From the IMG/VR virus record IMGVR_UViG_3300005264_000006, positions 1 to 64,000 of that record: a stretch of DNA of 64,000 nt, one strand, 5' to 3'. The DNA comes from a virus. Each line of letters begins with the position of its first letter. The first letter of the stretch is position 1. Made by a program: the position numbers and the translations under genes. A model generated the notes under the pieces. It did not search any database. It worked only from the letters and a program-made list of their open reading frames with translations, and had not been told where the DNA came from. Below, one piece after another: positions 49,736-58,764 of this stretch.

Positions 49736-50342
49736 TAAAAATCACCTTAAATCTCGTGGGAGTTGCTTCTTCTTCAGAATGTATCTCTCCACGAACTTCT
49801 TCTACTAATTTCTCATCTACTTCATAGTCAGCTGGCATTCTTGACCATCTGACGTCCGTTCTAATATATACATCAACTTCGTACTCATGGATTCTATCTC
49901 CACTTCTTGCACGAAAGTTAGTTAAATCCTTTACCGGTATCGCTCTCGATCTATCTATCGAAGCTTTATTATCTTTTAAAACGTCGTTCCAAAAGCCTAG
50001 AATTCTTTTTCTTATTCTATCGGCTATAACGACTGCGTAGTTTCTTCCACGCACTGTATTATTGTTATGATATTTTTTTGCATATATACTAACCGTGCAT
50101 AATTCTAATTCACAGAAAGCATATGTATAATAAACATCATCAACTATGCCTACTACATCTCCCATTGATGGAAATTTTTTCATGCTCGTTTGTATGAAAT
50201 CAATTGCTACATATGGATATTCTCTTGCAAATCCTTCTCCAGCTCTCCAAACTTGAATTGCAGGATTCCAAGATCCATAAGAAAAATCTACCTGATTTTG
50301 TATGTCATCAAGTAATCTATTCTTGATCGTTTCATATAACAT
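49728..50342 (-). CDS. Neck/tail-terminator-like protein
   Basis: A 204-residue alpha/beta protein between head-tail adaptors and the sheath. It has an N-terminal helix (ETIKNRLLDDIQNQV), strands (YPYVAIDFIQTSMKKFPSM) and CTVSIYAKKYHNNNTVRGRNYAVVIADRIRKRIL, a strand-helix layout like tail terminator or head-tail joining proteins. The role is inferred from order. Confidence 0.5.
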   Translation of the reverse strand: MLYETIKNRLLDDIQNQVDFSYGSWNPAIQVWRAGEGFAREYPYVAIDFIQTSMKKFPSMGDVVGIVDDVYYTYAFCELELCTVSIYAKKYHNNNTVRGRNYAVVIADRIRKRILGFWNDVLKDNKASIDRSRAIPVKDLTNFRARSGDRIHEYEVDVYIRTDVRWSRMPADYEVDEKLVEEVRGEIHSEEEATPTRFKVIFNG

Positions 50343-50691
50343 GTATTTTTCTCACCAATCGTATTTCGGCATTTTTAAAATTGGGTTTTGAAGTATAATC
50401 CACTATATCCATAACCCTATACGTGTTACCATTCCAAATTACTTTAGTTCTCCCTGGAATAAGAAAAACCTTCTCCATTTCATTTTTAGATACATGCGCA
50501 AATAATTGTTCTATTTGTGTATATCCTCCGTGTCTATCTTCTTCATATATTGAATCGTCTGGAAGCATAACCATGGACACATCTTGTCGGGAACCATCAG
50601 TAATTACACCAACACCACCAGAACCTCTGGTAGTTGTTGACTCATTTATTACTGTTACAATTTCCTCATGTTTTTTTTGTGTCTTAAACAT
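50332..50691 (-). CDS. Head-tail adaptor-like protein
   Basis: A 119-residue mostly beta protein with KVFLIPGRTKVIWNGNTYRVMDIVDY, typical of small phage stopper or adaptor proteins (HK97 gp10 or Mu gp-like beta barrels). It lies second in the neck group. It overlaps both neighbours slightly. Confidence 0.5.
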   Translation of the reverse strand: MFKTQKKHEEIVTVINESTTTRGSGGVGVITDGSRQDVSMVMLPDDSIYEEDRHGGYTQIEQLFAHVSKNEMEKVFLIPGRTKVIWNGNTYRVMDIVDYTSKPNFKNAEIRLVRKIHVI

Positions 50692-51290
50692 TATAAAGGT
50701 TCGTCCTCTAAATATTGATAATGAACCAGTTCTCCTTCCTCAACATCCGATAAACCCGAACCGCTTGAAACATCTGCTATCTCAATTAATGATTCATCTA
50801 TATTCCAACTCCAGCCCCTTGAGGAGTTATCCCTAGTAACCCTTGGAATGGGTGTTGGAGAATTATAATTTTTAAAAAAATCATCTCGGCAATAAGCTCG
50901 TACATAAGCGTAAGCCATCATTCTATAAGTATCATGGGGTAACAACTGATAGAATGGTTCTGCTGCTCCTTGTGCAAAAAAGAACATGGGTTGCCATCTT
51001 TGATACGCATAAGTCACCTTATTCAAATGTTCTAAAGCTATGTCACCAGTTGTCCATTTGACGTCTCCGAAATAACATAACATTTCTAAGCCCATACAAA
51101 TTGCGGCACACCATAATAAATTAAACCTGTCTTTAATGTTGACAGGTCGTAATCTGTTTGATATGATCATCTGATCTATTCTAGCGTCTATCATTTTCAT
51201 AAATCGATCGGTTAAACGTGATTCATCAAATGTTTCATCGTTTAACTTGACAAAATATGAAATGTCCTCTTTTTCTGCGTATTTTCCCAT
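50691..51290 (-). CDS. Head-tail connector-like protein
   Basis: A 199-residue helical protein right after the major capsid gene, the place of the head completion protein (HK97 gp6-like). It begins with an acidic region, then SRLTDRFMKMIDARIDQMI and a helical core (LLWCAAICMGLEMLCYFGD). It ends acidic (SDVEEGELVHYQYLEDEP). Assignment by place and helix content. Confidence 0.5.
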   Translation of the reverse strand: MGKYAEKEDISYFVKLNDETFDESRLTDRFMKMIDARIDQMIISNRLRPVNIKDRFNLLWCAAICMGLEMLCYFGDVKWTTGDIALEHLNKVTYAYQRWQPMFFFAQGAAEPFYQLLPHDTYRMMAYAYVRAYCRDDFFKNYNSPTPIPRVTRDNSSRGWSWNIDESLIEIADVSSGSGLSDVEEGELVHYQYLEDEPL

Positions 51291-51304
51291 GTTTATAAAC
51301 CTAC

Positions 51305-52426
51305 CTACTGCATTGCTGTTTGATCAATTCTCAAAGCATTTGCAAAATCATTTACAACGGGTGTAACTGAAATTTCTGCAATGTTTTTGATTTCTAAAGG
51401 ATCATGCTCTATGACTTGGTGCATATAGAATTCCGTTGGAGACTTCCTTGCTTGTTTGTGGAGCTTGTGAGTCCATCCACAAGCAGTATAACCTAAGTTT
51501 CGGTTTGCCATTAAGCCCCATTCCCATCGACCTGATGCGTAATCTTTGGTCATCATATCGACCTTGTTTAATCTATCCCAAGTTTGTCTTAAATAGTCAC
51601 CCTTGCCTGGATAACCTTCTAAATCGGTATTAATTCCAGGAACTTCTTTATAGGTATTACCAACTACACGAACAATTTTTAATCCTTGAATAGCACTACC
51701 CAAAACTCCTTGGGTCGTGTCCTTGATGTTAATCAATCTATCTAAGAGTTTATTATTGTCTTCTAAGTGTCTCGTGGTAACTCTTCCTAAAGCAAGAAAT
51801 TCAGGCAATTCTCCGGACATTAGCTCAAATCGGTCTTTAAGATAATTTAAATCTTTAAAAACGTCCTTGCTTGTATTACTCCAAGCTCCTGCAGCTAAAT
51901 TAGCGTCAGCTGCTCCTCGAAAGGTTCCTGTTCTGACATTTACATAAGCTTGTCTTTCTAATGTTTGTGTGGAAAATGAAGCCATCACAATAGGATCTCC
52001 ATAGACATACTTGGTAAGAGTAAATTCGATGAGACGGTTGATAAAACGAATTAAATTTCTATCAAGCAATAAACGCTTGGCTTGAATGACTCCGTTTTCA
52101 AAGTCTTCTTCAAACTCTTCCATATCTTCCGGATAGCCGTTCTTAATAGTTCGGCAATTAAAAGTAATTCCTTCAATATGTGGTGCAGCCATCATATCAA
52201 CTCGTTCACGGGGATCGTGAAATCGAGCCATTCCCTGTGGATCGGCCAACCAAGGCAAACTAAAATGTTTCTTGGAGCCCTTTCCGGGAGCTTCTTTTTT
52301 GGGCATGAATCTTGTGAACATCGGCATCCATTCTTGATCAAAGAAGTCAATTGCAGCAATATAACGCCTATACAACCAAGTAGGTATTAAGGCGGGTTCT
52401 GTTAAGTTAGACCAATCTATACTCAT
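51305..52426 (-). CDS. Major capsid protein
   Basis: A 373-residue protein, most likely the HK97-fold major capsid subunit. It lies between the protease/decoration genes and the neck genes. It has an N-terminal helical arm (YRRYIAAIDFFDQEWMPMFTRFMPKKEA), an E-loop-like region with FSLPWLADPQ, a long spine-helix-like part (EFEEDFENGVIQAKRLLLDRNLIRFINRLIEF) and C-terminal axial-domain-like strands (GLKIVRVVGNT, EIKNIAEISVTPVVNDFANALR). The long N-arm reaching toward the protease gene is not obvious, so scaffold function likely sits in the protease protein. A promoter-like element precedes the protease gene. Confidence 0.8.
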   Translation of the reverse strand: MSIDWSNLTEPALIPTWLYRRYIAAIDFFDQEWMPMFTRFMPKKEAPGKGSKKHFSLPWLADPQGMARFHDPRERVDMMAAPHIEGITFNCRTIKNGYPEDMEEFEEDFENGVIQAKRLLLDRNLIRFINRLIEFTLTKYVYGDPIVMASFSTQTLERQAYVNVRTGTFRGAADANLAAGAWSNTSKDVFKDLNYLKDRFELMSGELPEFLALGRVTTRHLEDNNKLLDRLINIKDTTQGVLGSAIQGLKIVRVVGNTYKEVPGINTDLEGYPGKGDYLRQTWDRLNKVDMMTKDYASGRWEWGLMANRNLGYTACGWTHKLHKQARKSPTEFYMHQVIEHDPLEIKNIAEISVTPVVNDFANALRIDQTAMQ

Positions 52427-52439
52427 TTTTTTAACCTCT

Positions 52440-52967
52440 CTAAGTTAATGGATATTTTTTATGTGTTTCTGGATTAACCCAAACCAAGCCAGGTACTCCG
52501 GGTGGAGCATCTTGTAATGCTTTTCCCAAAGTATGCTTATCAGCTCTTACACCAGTTGCTACACTAGCAAGTGATTCACATCCACCATTCGATGGAATTA
52601 CAGTTTGGTTGACTAAAGTCGTGTAACCAGTGTGAGTGTTAACTATAGGACAAATTCCTATTTGCATAATAAGAATGTCACGCGGCCAATAATAATCGGG
52701 TCGTAGAATCTTGTTATCACTAGATACGCCTGAAATGGCATATTTAATATCCAACGAAACACCTAAAGCTTCAACTGCTCCGGGTGTTGCATTGTCATAA
52801 GATTTAACTTTCTTCTTATTAATTGGATTAGTAACAAATCCTGTGTCTGCGTGTCGAACAATAGGTTCTCCTAATTCAACATCACTCTCGTCAGCAAGCC
52901 AGTACTTTCCTTTAGATAAGGCAGTAGTGTGTTCTTTAAACCATCCTTCTCTTCCTTGGTAAGACAT
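52440..52967 (-). CDS. Capsid decoration/stabilisation protein candidate
   Basis: A 175-residue beta-rich protein between protease and capsid, the usual place of decoration proteins. It has TGFVTNPINKKKVKSYDN, AVEALGVSLDIKYAISG and Pro/Gly-rich loops at the end (DAPPGVPGLVWVNPE). A DUF2190-like single-domain decoration protein would fit. No motif is decisive. Confidence 0.5.
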   Translation of the reverse strand: MSYQGREGWFKEHTTALSKGKYWLADESDVELGEPIVRHADTGFVTNPINKKKVKSYDNATPGAVEALGVSLDIKYAISGVSSDNKILRPDYYWPRDILIMQIGICPIVNTHTGYTTLVNQTVIPSNGGCESLASVATGVRADKHTLGKALQDAPPGVPGLVWVNPETHKKYPLT

Positions 52968-52971
52968 TTAT

Positions 52972-54000
52972 CTAATCACCTCTAAACCATTTCTGGAATT
53001 CCGGAGGCATGTTTCTAAATGCTTTTTTATCCCTCTTACTTTTAAGTCCTTCATCTTCCAATTCCTCATCAATAACACTTTCGGCACTTTCCCTAAGGTC
53101 GGTTACCTCGGCCATTGGTTTTTCCTTTTCTAAATCTTTGACTCTTTCTAAGAGAAATTTCTTAGCATCTTCAAATTTGCCCTCTTTTACTAAAGATTTT
53201 GCCTCTTTTGTATAAAGTGGACGCATTAATTCACCATCTTCTTTCACTGCTCGTTCAATTAATGGGTTTAATTCATCCATTTTTCTGGCTTCCTTTAGTT
53301 CGTCTACAACTTTCTCTTGTTCCTTAAATTTATCATTTAATTCCAAGAGCTTATCAAGAATTTCTTTACGCTCTCCTTCTTTTTCTTCCAAGACCTTGTC
53401 TTTTTCGGAAATTGATTTTTCAAGTGTAACAATCTTGACTTCCAAGTCTTCGAGTAATTTTTCCTTTTTTGTCAATTCAGCTTCAAGAATCTTAATCTTT
53501 TTCAGTTCTTCAGCATTTTTATTGTCTTCAGGCATAATATCACTCTCGTTTACAAAATCTATCATTTTACATTCCTTGCAAGCCGGTGTCGGCGTTAAAG
53601 AATGTTCAATGACATCATAATGTATCGGATTCCCACCTCTTTCATATTGTCTAAATCGCATTGAAATTTTTATTGGATCTCCTAATTCCTTTCGCATTTT
53701 TATAACATCCCTCACCTTTTTATGATCATTGGTATGGTTATAAATTTCATATTTACTATAAATTGATCCATCTTCAGCCTTCGATTCTAAGACCGTACCA
53801 TAAATGTGGGTGTTTTTGAAATCCGGAATAATTGGGTGTTCATGTCTCCATACAACCGGTTTATTTATGGAGTCTTGAGCCAATCTATTCAATCCTTTTT
53901 CACAAACGAAATCTTTCGTAATAGATTTTGCGGTAAACATAAACCTATCTTCCAAAACTTCTATATCCTCTAATGCAAAATCAATATTGTAATCAGTCAT
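52972..54000 (-). CDS. Prohead protease fused to a coiled-coil scaffold
   Basis: A 342-residue protein with two parts. Residues 1-150 resemble the S78 prohead protease: a first strand (IDFALEDIEVLEDRFMFTAKSI), VVWRHEHPI carrying the likely catalytic His, KYEIYNH, and GDPIKISMRFRQYER with the Ser of the nucleophile strand, then IHYDVIEHSLTPTPACKEC. From about 160 to 290 it is a long charged coiled coil (LEAELTKKEKLLEDLEVKIVTLEKS ...), typical of a scaffold. The end (PPEFQKWFRGD) may touch the capsid shell. Processing of itself and the capsid during maturation is inferred. Confidence 0.75.
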   Translation of the reverse strand: MTDYNIDFALEDIEVLEDRFMFTAKSITKDFVCEKGLNRLAQDSINKPVVWRHEHPIIPDFKNTHIYGTVLESKAEDGSIYSKYEIYNHTNDHKKVRDVIKMRKELGDPIKISMRFRQYERGGNPIHYDVIEHSLTPTPACKECKMIDFVNESDIMPEDNKNAEELKKIKILEAELTKKEKLLEDLEVKIVTLEKSISEKDKVLEEKEGERKEILDKLLELNDKFKEQEKVVDELKEARKMDELNPLIERAVKEDGELMRPLYTKEAKSLVKEGKFEDAKKFLLERVKDLEKEKPMAEVTDLRESAESVIDEELEDEGLKSKRDKKAFRNMPPEFQKWFRGD

Positions 54001-54014
54001 TGTTTAATTATCTC

Positions 54015-54048
54015 CTCTGATATCATGTTGTTTTTAAGCTTTATAAAG
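54015..54048 (-). promoter_or_regulatory. Late promoter-like element with TATA box ahead of the capsid genes
   Basis: The - strand reads CCTTTATAAAGCTTAAAAACAACATGATATCAGA. TTTATAAA occupies 54040-54047, and about 25 bases further a start would leave a leader of about 15 bases before the protease ATG, which has AGAGGAGAT. The CTTTATAAA core and CTTAAAAACAACA match the elements at 35.8 kb and 23.3 kb. Confidence 0.5.
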
Positions 54049-54055
54049 GTGAACA

Positions 54056-54403
54056 TTAAAATCTACATCTACTGTCAAAAATGTATTGGTTAGTCATTGC
54101 TCGATGGTCTACATTCTTGTATTTTATCTTATATCTACTATCGCCATTTATATTTCCGGGACACAGCGGTTTACGACATGACATAATAATTGAACCTTGT
54201 CCATCATATTCTGCCGCATACATTTCTTGTCCGCACCATTTACAATAGAAAATTTTCTTGAAACTTTTAAGAAAATTCTTATCATAAGCCCATCCATCAT
54301 CCCAACTTTTTGATAATGTTCTACTTACAATACTATTCCTATGCTCTAAATATTTTTTAGAGTCGTTAAACCTTTTTATTTTTTCTTGTTTTGTTATCGG
54401 CAC
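54056..54403 (-). CDS. Small zinc-ribbon-like protein
   Basis: A 115-residue protein with CKWCGQEM and, after a turn, SCRKPLCPG: two Cys pairs with about 20 residues between, a zinc-ribbon arrangement. The N-terminus is basic and helical (RFNDSKKYLEHRNSIVSRTL). It lies just upstream of the promoter for the capsid operon. Role unknown. Confidence 0.55.
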   Translation of the reverse strand: MPITKQEKIKRFNDSKKYLEHRNSIVSRTLSKSWDDGWAYDKNFLKSFKKIFYCKWCGQEMYAAEYDGQGSIIMSCRKPLCPGNINGDSRYKIKYKNVDHRAMTNQYIFDSRCRF

Positions 54404-54404
54404 C

Positions 54405-54962
54405 TTAACTTGCCTCCGCTATTTTTTTATATGCTTCTGTTAACCTAGTCATTATATCTTGCCAACCAAATACTATGGTTGCTTTTAAAATCGATTTTCT
54501 TCTTTCGTGAATCGGACCAAAATTATAATAATAAACTCTTCCCGTTTTTCTTGAAATTCTAAACCTTGTTGTCGGTGTAACATGTGAAAGATTTATTGCA
54601 CCTGAAGGTATGCCAAATAATATTCTATTCGAATGTATATCACAAAAAATTGCTCCCACCATTGTACCGGTTACAACATGAGGAGGTAATCCTCTTCTAA
54701 CCTTCCAGGCTCTATATAATGGGTTATAACTACCCCTTCTTGGAGTTGCTCCGCTAGCCATTAGCATGCGCATTTCATGTGCGTCTGTTATTTCCCATAC
54801 ATCATCTAAATTGTCAACCAAAACATTCATATTAAGAGAAGCCAGTATTCCTGCTCTTGCTCCTAACAAAGCAGCACTTATAGCAGAACCGTCTCTTAAT
54901 CTATCTAAAAATCTAAGAGCACCTCCTAAAGTTTTTCGTATTATGACCCTTCTTACCGGCAT
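54405..54962 (-). CDS. Head-associated hypothetical protein
   Basis: A 185-residue basic alpha/beta protein downstream of the portal group. It has LRDGSAISAALLGARAGILASLNMNVLVDN, a basic loop around SGATPRRGSYNPLYRAWKVRRGLPPHV, and GPIHERRKSILKATIVFG near the C-terminus. It may be a minor head protein or morphogenesis factor; no family recognised. Confidence 0.5.
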   Translation of the reverse strand: MPVRRVIIRKTLGGALRFLDRLRDGSAISAALLGARAGILASLNMNVLVDNLDDVWEITDAHEMRMLMASGATPRRGSYNPLYRAWKVRRGLPPHVVTGTMVGAIFCDIHSNRILFGIPSGAINLSHVTPTTRFRISRKTGRVYYYNFGPIHERRKSILKATIVFGWQDIMTRLTEAYKKIAEAS

Positions 54963-55192
54963 TATATAAAACTACCTTTAGCATCCTCATTTATTGGTGG
55001 CGAACTTTCATTAAAATCCATGTCAAATTCGTAAAATAATTGAATTATTTTCTTAACATCGGAACTATTATAACCTATCTGTCTTGCCATGCTCTTAAGG
55101 ATTGGTTTCAACTTTCTCAAATTTTTATTATTGATTCGAATTATATTTTGTAATCTTTCCATCCGCTCTTTTAATTTTTCTATTTCATTCAT
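54962..55192 (-). CDS. Small helical protein of the portal group
   Basis: A 76-residue protein, mostly helix, with a coiled-coil N-terminus (IEKLKERMERLQNIIRINNKNL) and an acidic C-terminus. It overlaps the next genes by one and eight bases. Function unknown; an assembly partner of portal is possible. Confidence 0.45.
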   Translation of the reverse strand: MNEIEKLKERMERLQNIIRINNKNLRKLKPILKSMARQIGYNSSDVKKIIQLFYEFDMDFNESSPPINEDAKGSFI

Positions 55193-55520
55193 AATTCTTG
55201 AGTTTATTTATTTCATTTAACACCCAATTCATGTTTCTATATAATAAATTTTTAGTAGCTTTTATTGCTTCAATTATGTCTTGATAAAAATTTTTTTCCA
55301 TTGCATCGTAGAAATATGAAAGTACTTCTTCATAAATCGATTCTAATCCGTTAGATAAATTCCTTAAATCTACATGACTAATAATATTACATCCAAGTAA
55401 TTCATCTTTAATTGCTTCGTAAAAATCAAAATTACTTATCTTTTCTTTGTTGATTATATGCCACAAGTCGTTCTCTAGCGCTTTCTTGATTTTGCATAGA
55501 AGACGATTGTTTGATTTCAT
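55185..55520 (-). CDS. Helical protein overlapping the portal end
   Basis: A 111-residue helical protein that overlaps the portal stop by up to 89 bases if it starts at 55520; later non-ATG codons, such as TTG around 55465, would shorten the overlap. It contains FYEAIKDELLGC and NWVLNEINKLKN. Start uncertain; function unknown. Confidence 0.4.
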   Translation of the reverse strand: MKSNNRLLCKIKKALENDLWHIINKEKISNFDFYEAIKDELLGCNIISHVDLRNLSNGLESIYEEVLSYFYDAMEKNFYQDIIEAIKATKNLLYRNMNWVLNEINKLKNYE

Positions 55521-56904
55521 CTTTTCTCAATTCCTCATAGTTTTTATTTAAACCGTCCGTTAAAGCATTCAAAAATGGAAATGAAGTTTGTGCAGCTTTT
55601 CTTGCTTCATTTATGTCCTTAAAAATGTGTGAATTTACACCAACTTCTATTGCTTTCATTAAATTAAGCGTTTCTTCAAATATTAAATTGCTCCATTCTA
55701 TATCTATATCAGTTGGTTCTATATTATTTATTCCGTGATACGGCAATAATACATTAGCATAAAAATCTGTTAATAATAACTCGTATTGTCTTCTTATTCC
55801 TGCTATGAATCTTAACCATCCTTTTTCTAAAATCCTACCGGTAGCTAATTCATTTCCGGAAGCGTCTCTTTGACCCATGGAGCCAAAAATAGTATACATT
55901 ATTTGTTTATCAAGTTCTTTTATGTACGTTACATAAATTTCAGAACTTCTCGATGTTTGTTTCTCCAGTGTTTCAAAAGTATAATCACCTGGAACTGCTG
56001 CACCGCCAAATGATGTTATTTGCTTAACAAATAAACTTGCATTATCGATTGCCTTTTGCATTTCTTGCGGACTTGTAGGATAAGTACTAGTTTTTGGGTC
56101 GCCTATTTTTATTATAATAAAAGGAGCCCAATGCTTTTGTGAATATTTTCTCATAAACCAAAGAATCCATCTCTTGTAAACAATGTAGTGCATCGCATTA
56201 GCAATCGGCGGTTTTTCAAAAAAATCACCGTATAATACATTATTTAATTCATCCGGTATGTGTATTTTATTAGCAAAATTACTTGTTCTTCTAAAATTAT
56301 TACCGTAATTTATTGCTTTAGAATTCCATTTTACCCAATCATGCTCATTATCTTTACCGGCTTGTCTATAAAATTGCTTCTTTGTTCTATAATATTTATA
56401 ATTACTAACATGTTGAATGAATTTACGATAACCCATCACCGGATCTTCTCTTATTTCAATTGATTTAGGATCAAGTCGTTGAACATCCACATTATCATAT
56501 TCCGGTGTTCTATCATCAACTCTCCACATGAAATGTTTATGAATAATTGCATCAAACCAACTATCTCTAAGAAAACTTTCTACCGTTTGTCTTTTAACAT
56601 TAATTCTTCTATTCCATTCTTCTATAACTTTCTTTGCTTTTTCATTCTTATCTAATCTTATCCTCAAACCATCACCAATGATGACGTGTGCCGTTATATC
56701 GGTAAAACTAGTGGCAATAGAATCATTCCAAAATGCTTCTTCAAGATTAACGTCATTTATTTTAATCATAACCTTTTGAAGGTTCTTGAGATCCTTGTCT
56801 AATTCATATTTATCGACTTCAATGTTGGCTGTAATTGCTTTATGACTCGGTAAATATTCCGTTTTATTTTCTTTTTCTCTCCTTATCGGCATCCAAAAAA
56901 TCAC
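55432..56904 (-). CDS. Portal protein
   Basis: A 490-residue portal-like protein after the terminase genes. The core has a crown-side helix (ATSFTDITAHVIIGDGLRIRLD), NVDVQRLDPKSIEIREDPVMGY (portal wing-like strand pair), a long helix with NAMHYIVYKRWILWFMRKYS, and the segment PFIIIKIGDP. The late KELDKQIMYTIFGS with ELATGRILEKGWLRFIAGIRRQYELLL resembles the tunnel and clip part (DUF935-type portals). The start is 56904 or the Met at 56892. Confidence 0.82.
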   Translation of the reverse strand: MIFWMPIRREKENKTEYLPSHKAITANIEVDKYELDKDLKNLQKVMIKINDVNLEEAFWNDSIATSFTDITAHVIIGDGLRIRLDKNEKAKKVIEEWNRRINVKRQTVESFLRDSWFDAIIHKHFMWRVDDRTPEYDNVDVQRLDPKSIEIREDPVMGYRKFIQHVSNYKYYRTKKQFYRQAGKDNEHDWVKWNSKAINYGNNFRRTSNFANKIHIPDELNNVLYGDFFEKPPIANAMHYIVYKRWILWFMRKYSQKHWAPFIIIKIGDPKTSTYPTSPQEMQKAIDNASLFVKQITSFGGAAVPGDYTFETLEKQTSRSSEIYVTYIKELDKQIMYTIFGSMGQRDASGNELATGRILEKGWLRFIAGIRRQYELLLTDFYANVLLPYHGINNIEPTDIDIEWSNLIFEETLNLMKAIEVGVNSHIFKDINEARKAAQTSFPFLNALTDGLNKNYEELRKDEIKQSSSMQNQESARERLVAYNQQRKDK

Positions 56905-57088
56905 CCATGAACTTATCTATTTCTTTTAATAATTCATCAAATGGATTTACTCCTTCGGACATTCTAATAATTTTAAAATGTAATACCGGAGGAGAAGGTT
57001 CTAATACAATGCATGGAAATCCATCAACCAAAACAATTTTTGTTTTGTCTAATTTTCTTAATTCTTCTTCCGTCATTTCTTCATTCAT
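56864..57088 (-). CDS. Small protein between terminase and portal
   Basis: A 74-residue protein with an acidic start (MNEEMTEEELRKLDKTKIVLVDG), one beta hairpin (GFPCIVLEPSPPVLHFKIIRM) and a basic helical end. It touches the terminase stop by one base and overlaps the portal start. Possibly a small packaging factor. Confidence 0.45.
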   Translation of the reverse strand: MNEEMTEEELRKLDKTKIVLVDGFPCIVLEPSPPVLHFKIIRMSEGVNPFDELLKEIDKFMGDFLDADKERKRK

Positions 57089-58764
57089 TATCTCACACCA
57101 TATATATCATAACTTAAACCTCTTGGTTTAACATTATGAACAATTATAGGTTTTTGTCTATGACCCCATAAACTAAGAGCAAACGCAATAACTCTATCAT
57201 CGTGAAATGATTGAGTTCCGTATTTAATATAATTAGTTCCTGGCATCACTTCTGCTTCAAATCTTAAACATTCCTCCCTAAATTCTCCAATTTCCGGTTC
57301 ATTAGCCGGAGGTATTTCAACTAATCCTTTCGAAAACATCTTAATTACTTCTCCAATTAAATCGGGTTTTGTAGCACGAGAAATTATGAATCCCCGTGAA
57401 TTCGTTTTATTGTCAAAAATTCTCGTGTTAATTTCTTTATCGGTTCTAAGTATGTACTTCTTCCCTTCATCTTTAAATACCAATACTTTTTCTCGTTGTA
57501 AAGATCTTACATCTTCTTCAAATAATTCTACAAGAGGATCACCCAATCCTGTGGCATCAAGAACTGCTAAATACGGATTAAATTTTTCAACTACCATCAT
57601 TAATTTTCTTCTAATATATTTATAAGTTCTTCTTAAATCATTATCACCCGCAACCGATAAAGCATAATCAAGAATAACATGACCTGTCTTTTTATTTCTA
57701 TGCGTTACATAAAAACAAGAAGCATCATGTTTTCTACCGTAATCAACACCTAATACATAAGCCTCTTTTTCACTAGATACAAACGCATTTCTTAATTTAT
57801 GATTTGTACAATTTGTAATCCATTGTCCCAAAATAACCATCGATGCATCCGATATAATTTCTCCTAAATATTCTTGTCGACCCCAAGGTGTCCAACCATC
57901 ATCATCGAGTAGATCTTTAACATCATCGGGACTTCTTAAACCATCTTTCCAAGGATCTACATACGGAACAGAAAATCTTCCGATACCATATTTATAGTCT
58001 AATGCACCACAATCAACACAAGGATACATTTCATTAATTGGAATTTTTCCATTAGGGAAATGATCAACATTAAATGCAGATTGATGATATTCTGCTCCGC
58101 AATTATTGCAAATAATCGGTCTTGTTTCTAATCCTCTGTAATAATAATCAATAAATTTTCCTTTTGGACCCCATGGAGTTGATAACATTATCCATCTTTC
58201 GCCGTGAGTTGTTGTAGGTAATGCTGCTGCAAATAGAATTTCTTCGTCTATTTGTGCTGCTTCGTCTGCAAATAGAAATGTATACGTTGAACCACGAATG
58301 TTGTCGGTACATGGCCAAACCTCTATATAATTCCCGTTGTCTATTTCTAAGAAATCTACTCTTAATGATTTCCGCACGACTTTCCTCCAAAATATTGAAA
58401 ACCTCAAAATTGCTTTAATTTTTCTATATAATTTTTTTGCTGCTTTATCCGAAGCCGATATTATTCCAATCGTACAATTCGGAAACATTAATAAGAAAGC
58501 ACATGCAGCATATGCACATGCACTTGATTTTCCGGTTTGTCTCGGCCAAATCATTACAGAACCCTTAGGGGTTCTTTTTACATTGCTAAATTTAAATTGT
58601 GAAAGAGGAAAACCAAATTGAATTGAATCAATTGCATCCTTTTGAGCCTGAGTTAATGATATTTTTCTACCGGAATGATATATATCCGGTAAGAATTCTT
58701 CTATAAAATTAACAGCTCTAAAAGCAACATCTTGAATGTGTTTGATTTCCTCTACACTAATCAC
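57088..58764 (-). CDS. terL: Terminase large subunit
   Basis: A 558-residue DNA-packaging motor. The ATPase site is MIWPRQTGKSS near residue 71-81 (Walker A variant PRQ-x-GK[S/T]), Walker B with the catalytic Glu is FLFADEAAQ near 163-171, and the coupling motif is MLSTPWG. A zinc-ribbon-like insert with CNNCGAEYH and CVDCGALDY interrupts the linker. The nuclease domain has VLGVDYGRKHDASCFY (first Asp), VLDATGLGDPL (second) and FHDDRVIAFALSLWG (third). The two CxxC pairs are unusual but seen in some phage terminases. No small terminase is obvious. Confidence 0.93.
   Translation of the reverse strand: MISVEEIKHIQDVAFRAVNFIEEFLPDIYHSGRKISLTQAQKDAIDSIQFGFPLSQFKFSNVKRTPKGSVMIWPRQTGKSSACAYAACAFLLMFPNCTIGIISASDKAAKKLYRKIKAILRFSIFWRKVVRKSLRVDFLEIDNGNYIEVWPCTDNIRGSTYTFLFADEAAQIDEEILFAAALPTTTHGERWIMLSTPWGPKGKFIDYYYRGLETRPIICNNCGAEYHQSAFNVDHFPNGKIPINEMYPCVDCGALDYKYGIGRFSVPYVDPWKDGLRSPDDVKDLLDDDGWTPWGRQEYLGEIISDASMVILGQWITNCTNHKLRNAFVSSEKEAYVLGVDYGRKHDASCFYVTHRNKKTGHVILDYALSVAGDNDLRRTYKYIRRKLMMVVEKFNPYLAVLDATGLGDPLVELFEEDVRSLQREKVLVFKDEGKKYILRTDKEINTRIFDNKTNSRGFIISRATKPDLIGEVIKMFSKGLVEIPPANEPEIGEFREECLRFEAEVMPGTNYIKYGTQSFHDDRVIAFALSLWGHRQKPIIVHNVKPRGLSYDIYGVR

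Noticed and set aside
50423-50836. Long open frames on the opposite strand of structural genes (for example + strand 50423-50836 and 46286-46657)
   Set aside because: They mirror real genes, are poor in typical start signals and have composition expected of antisense frames, so I treat them as shadows.
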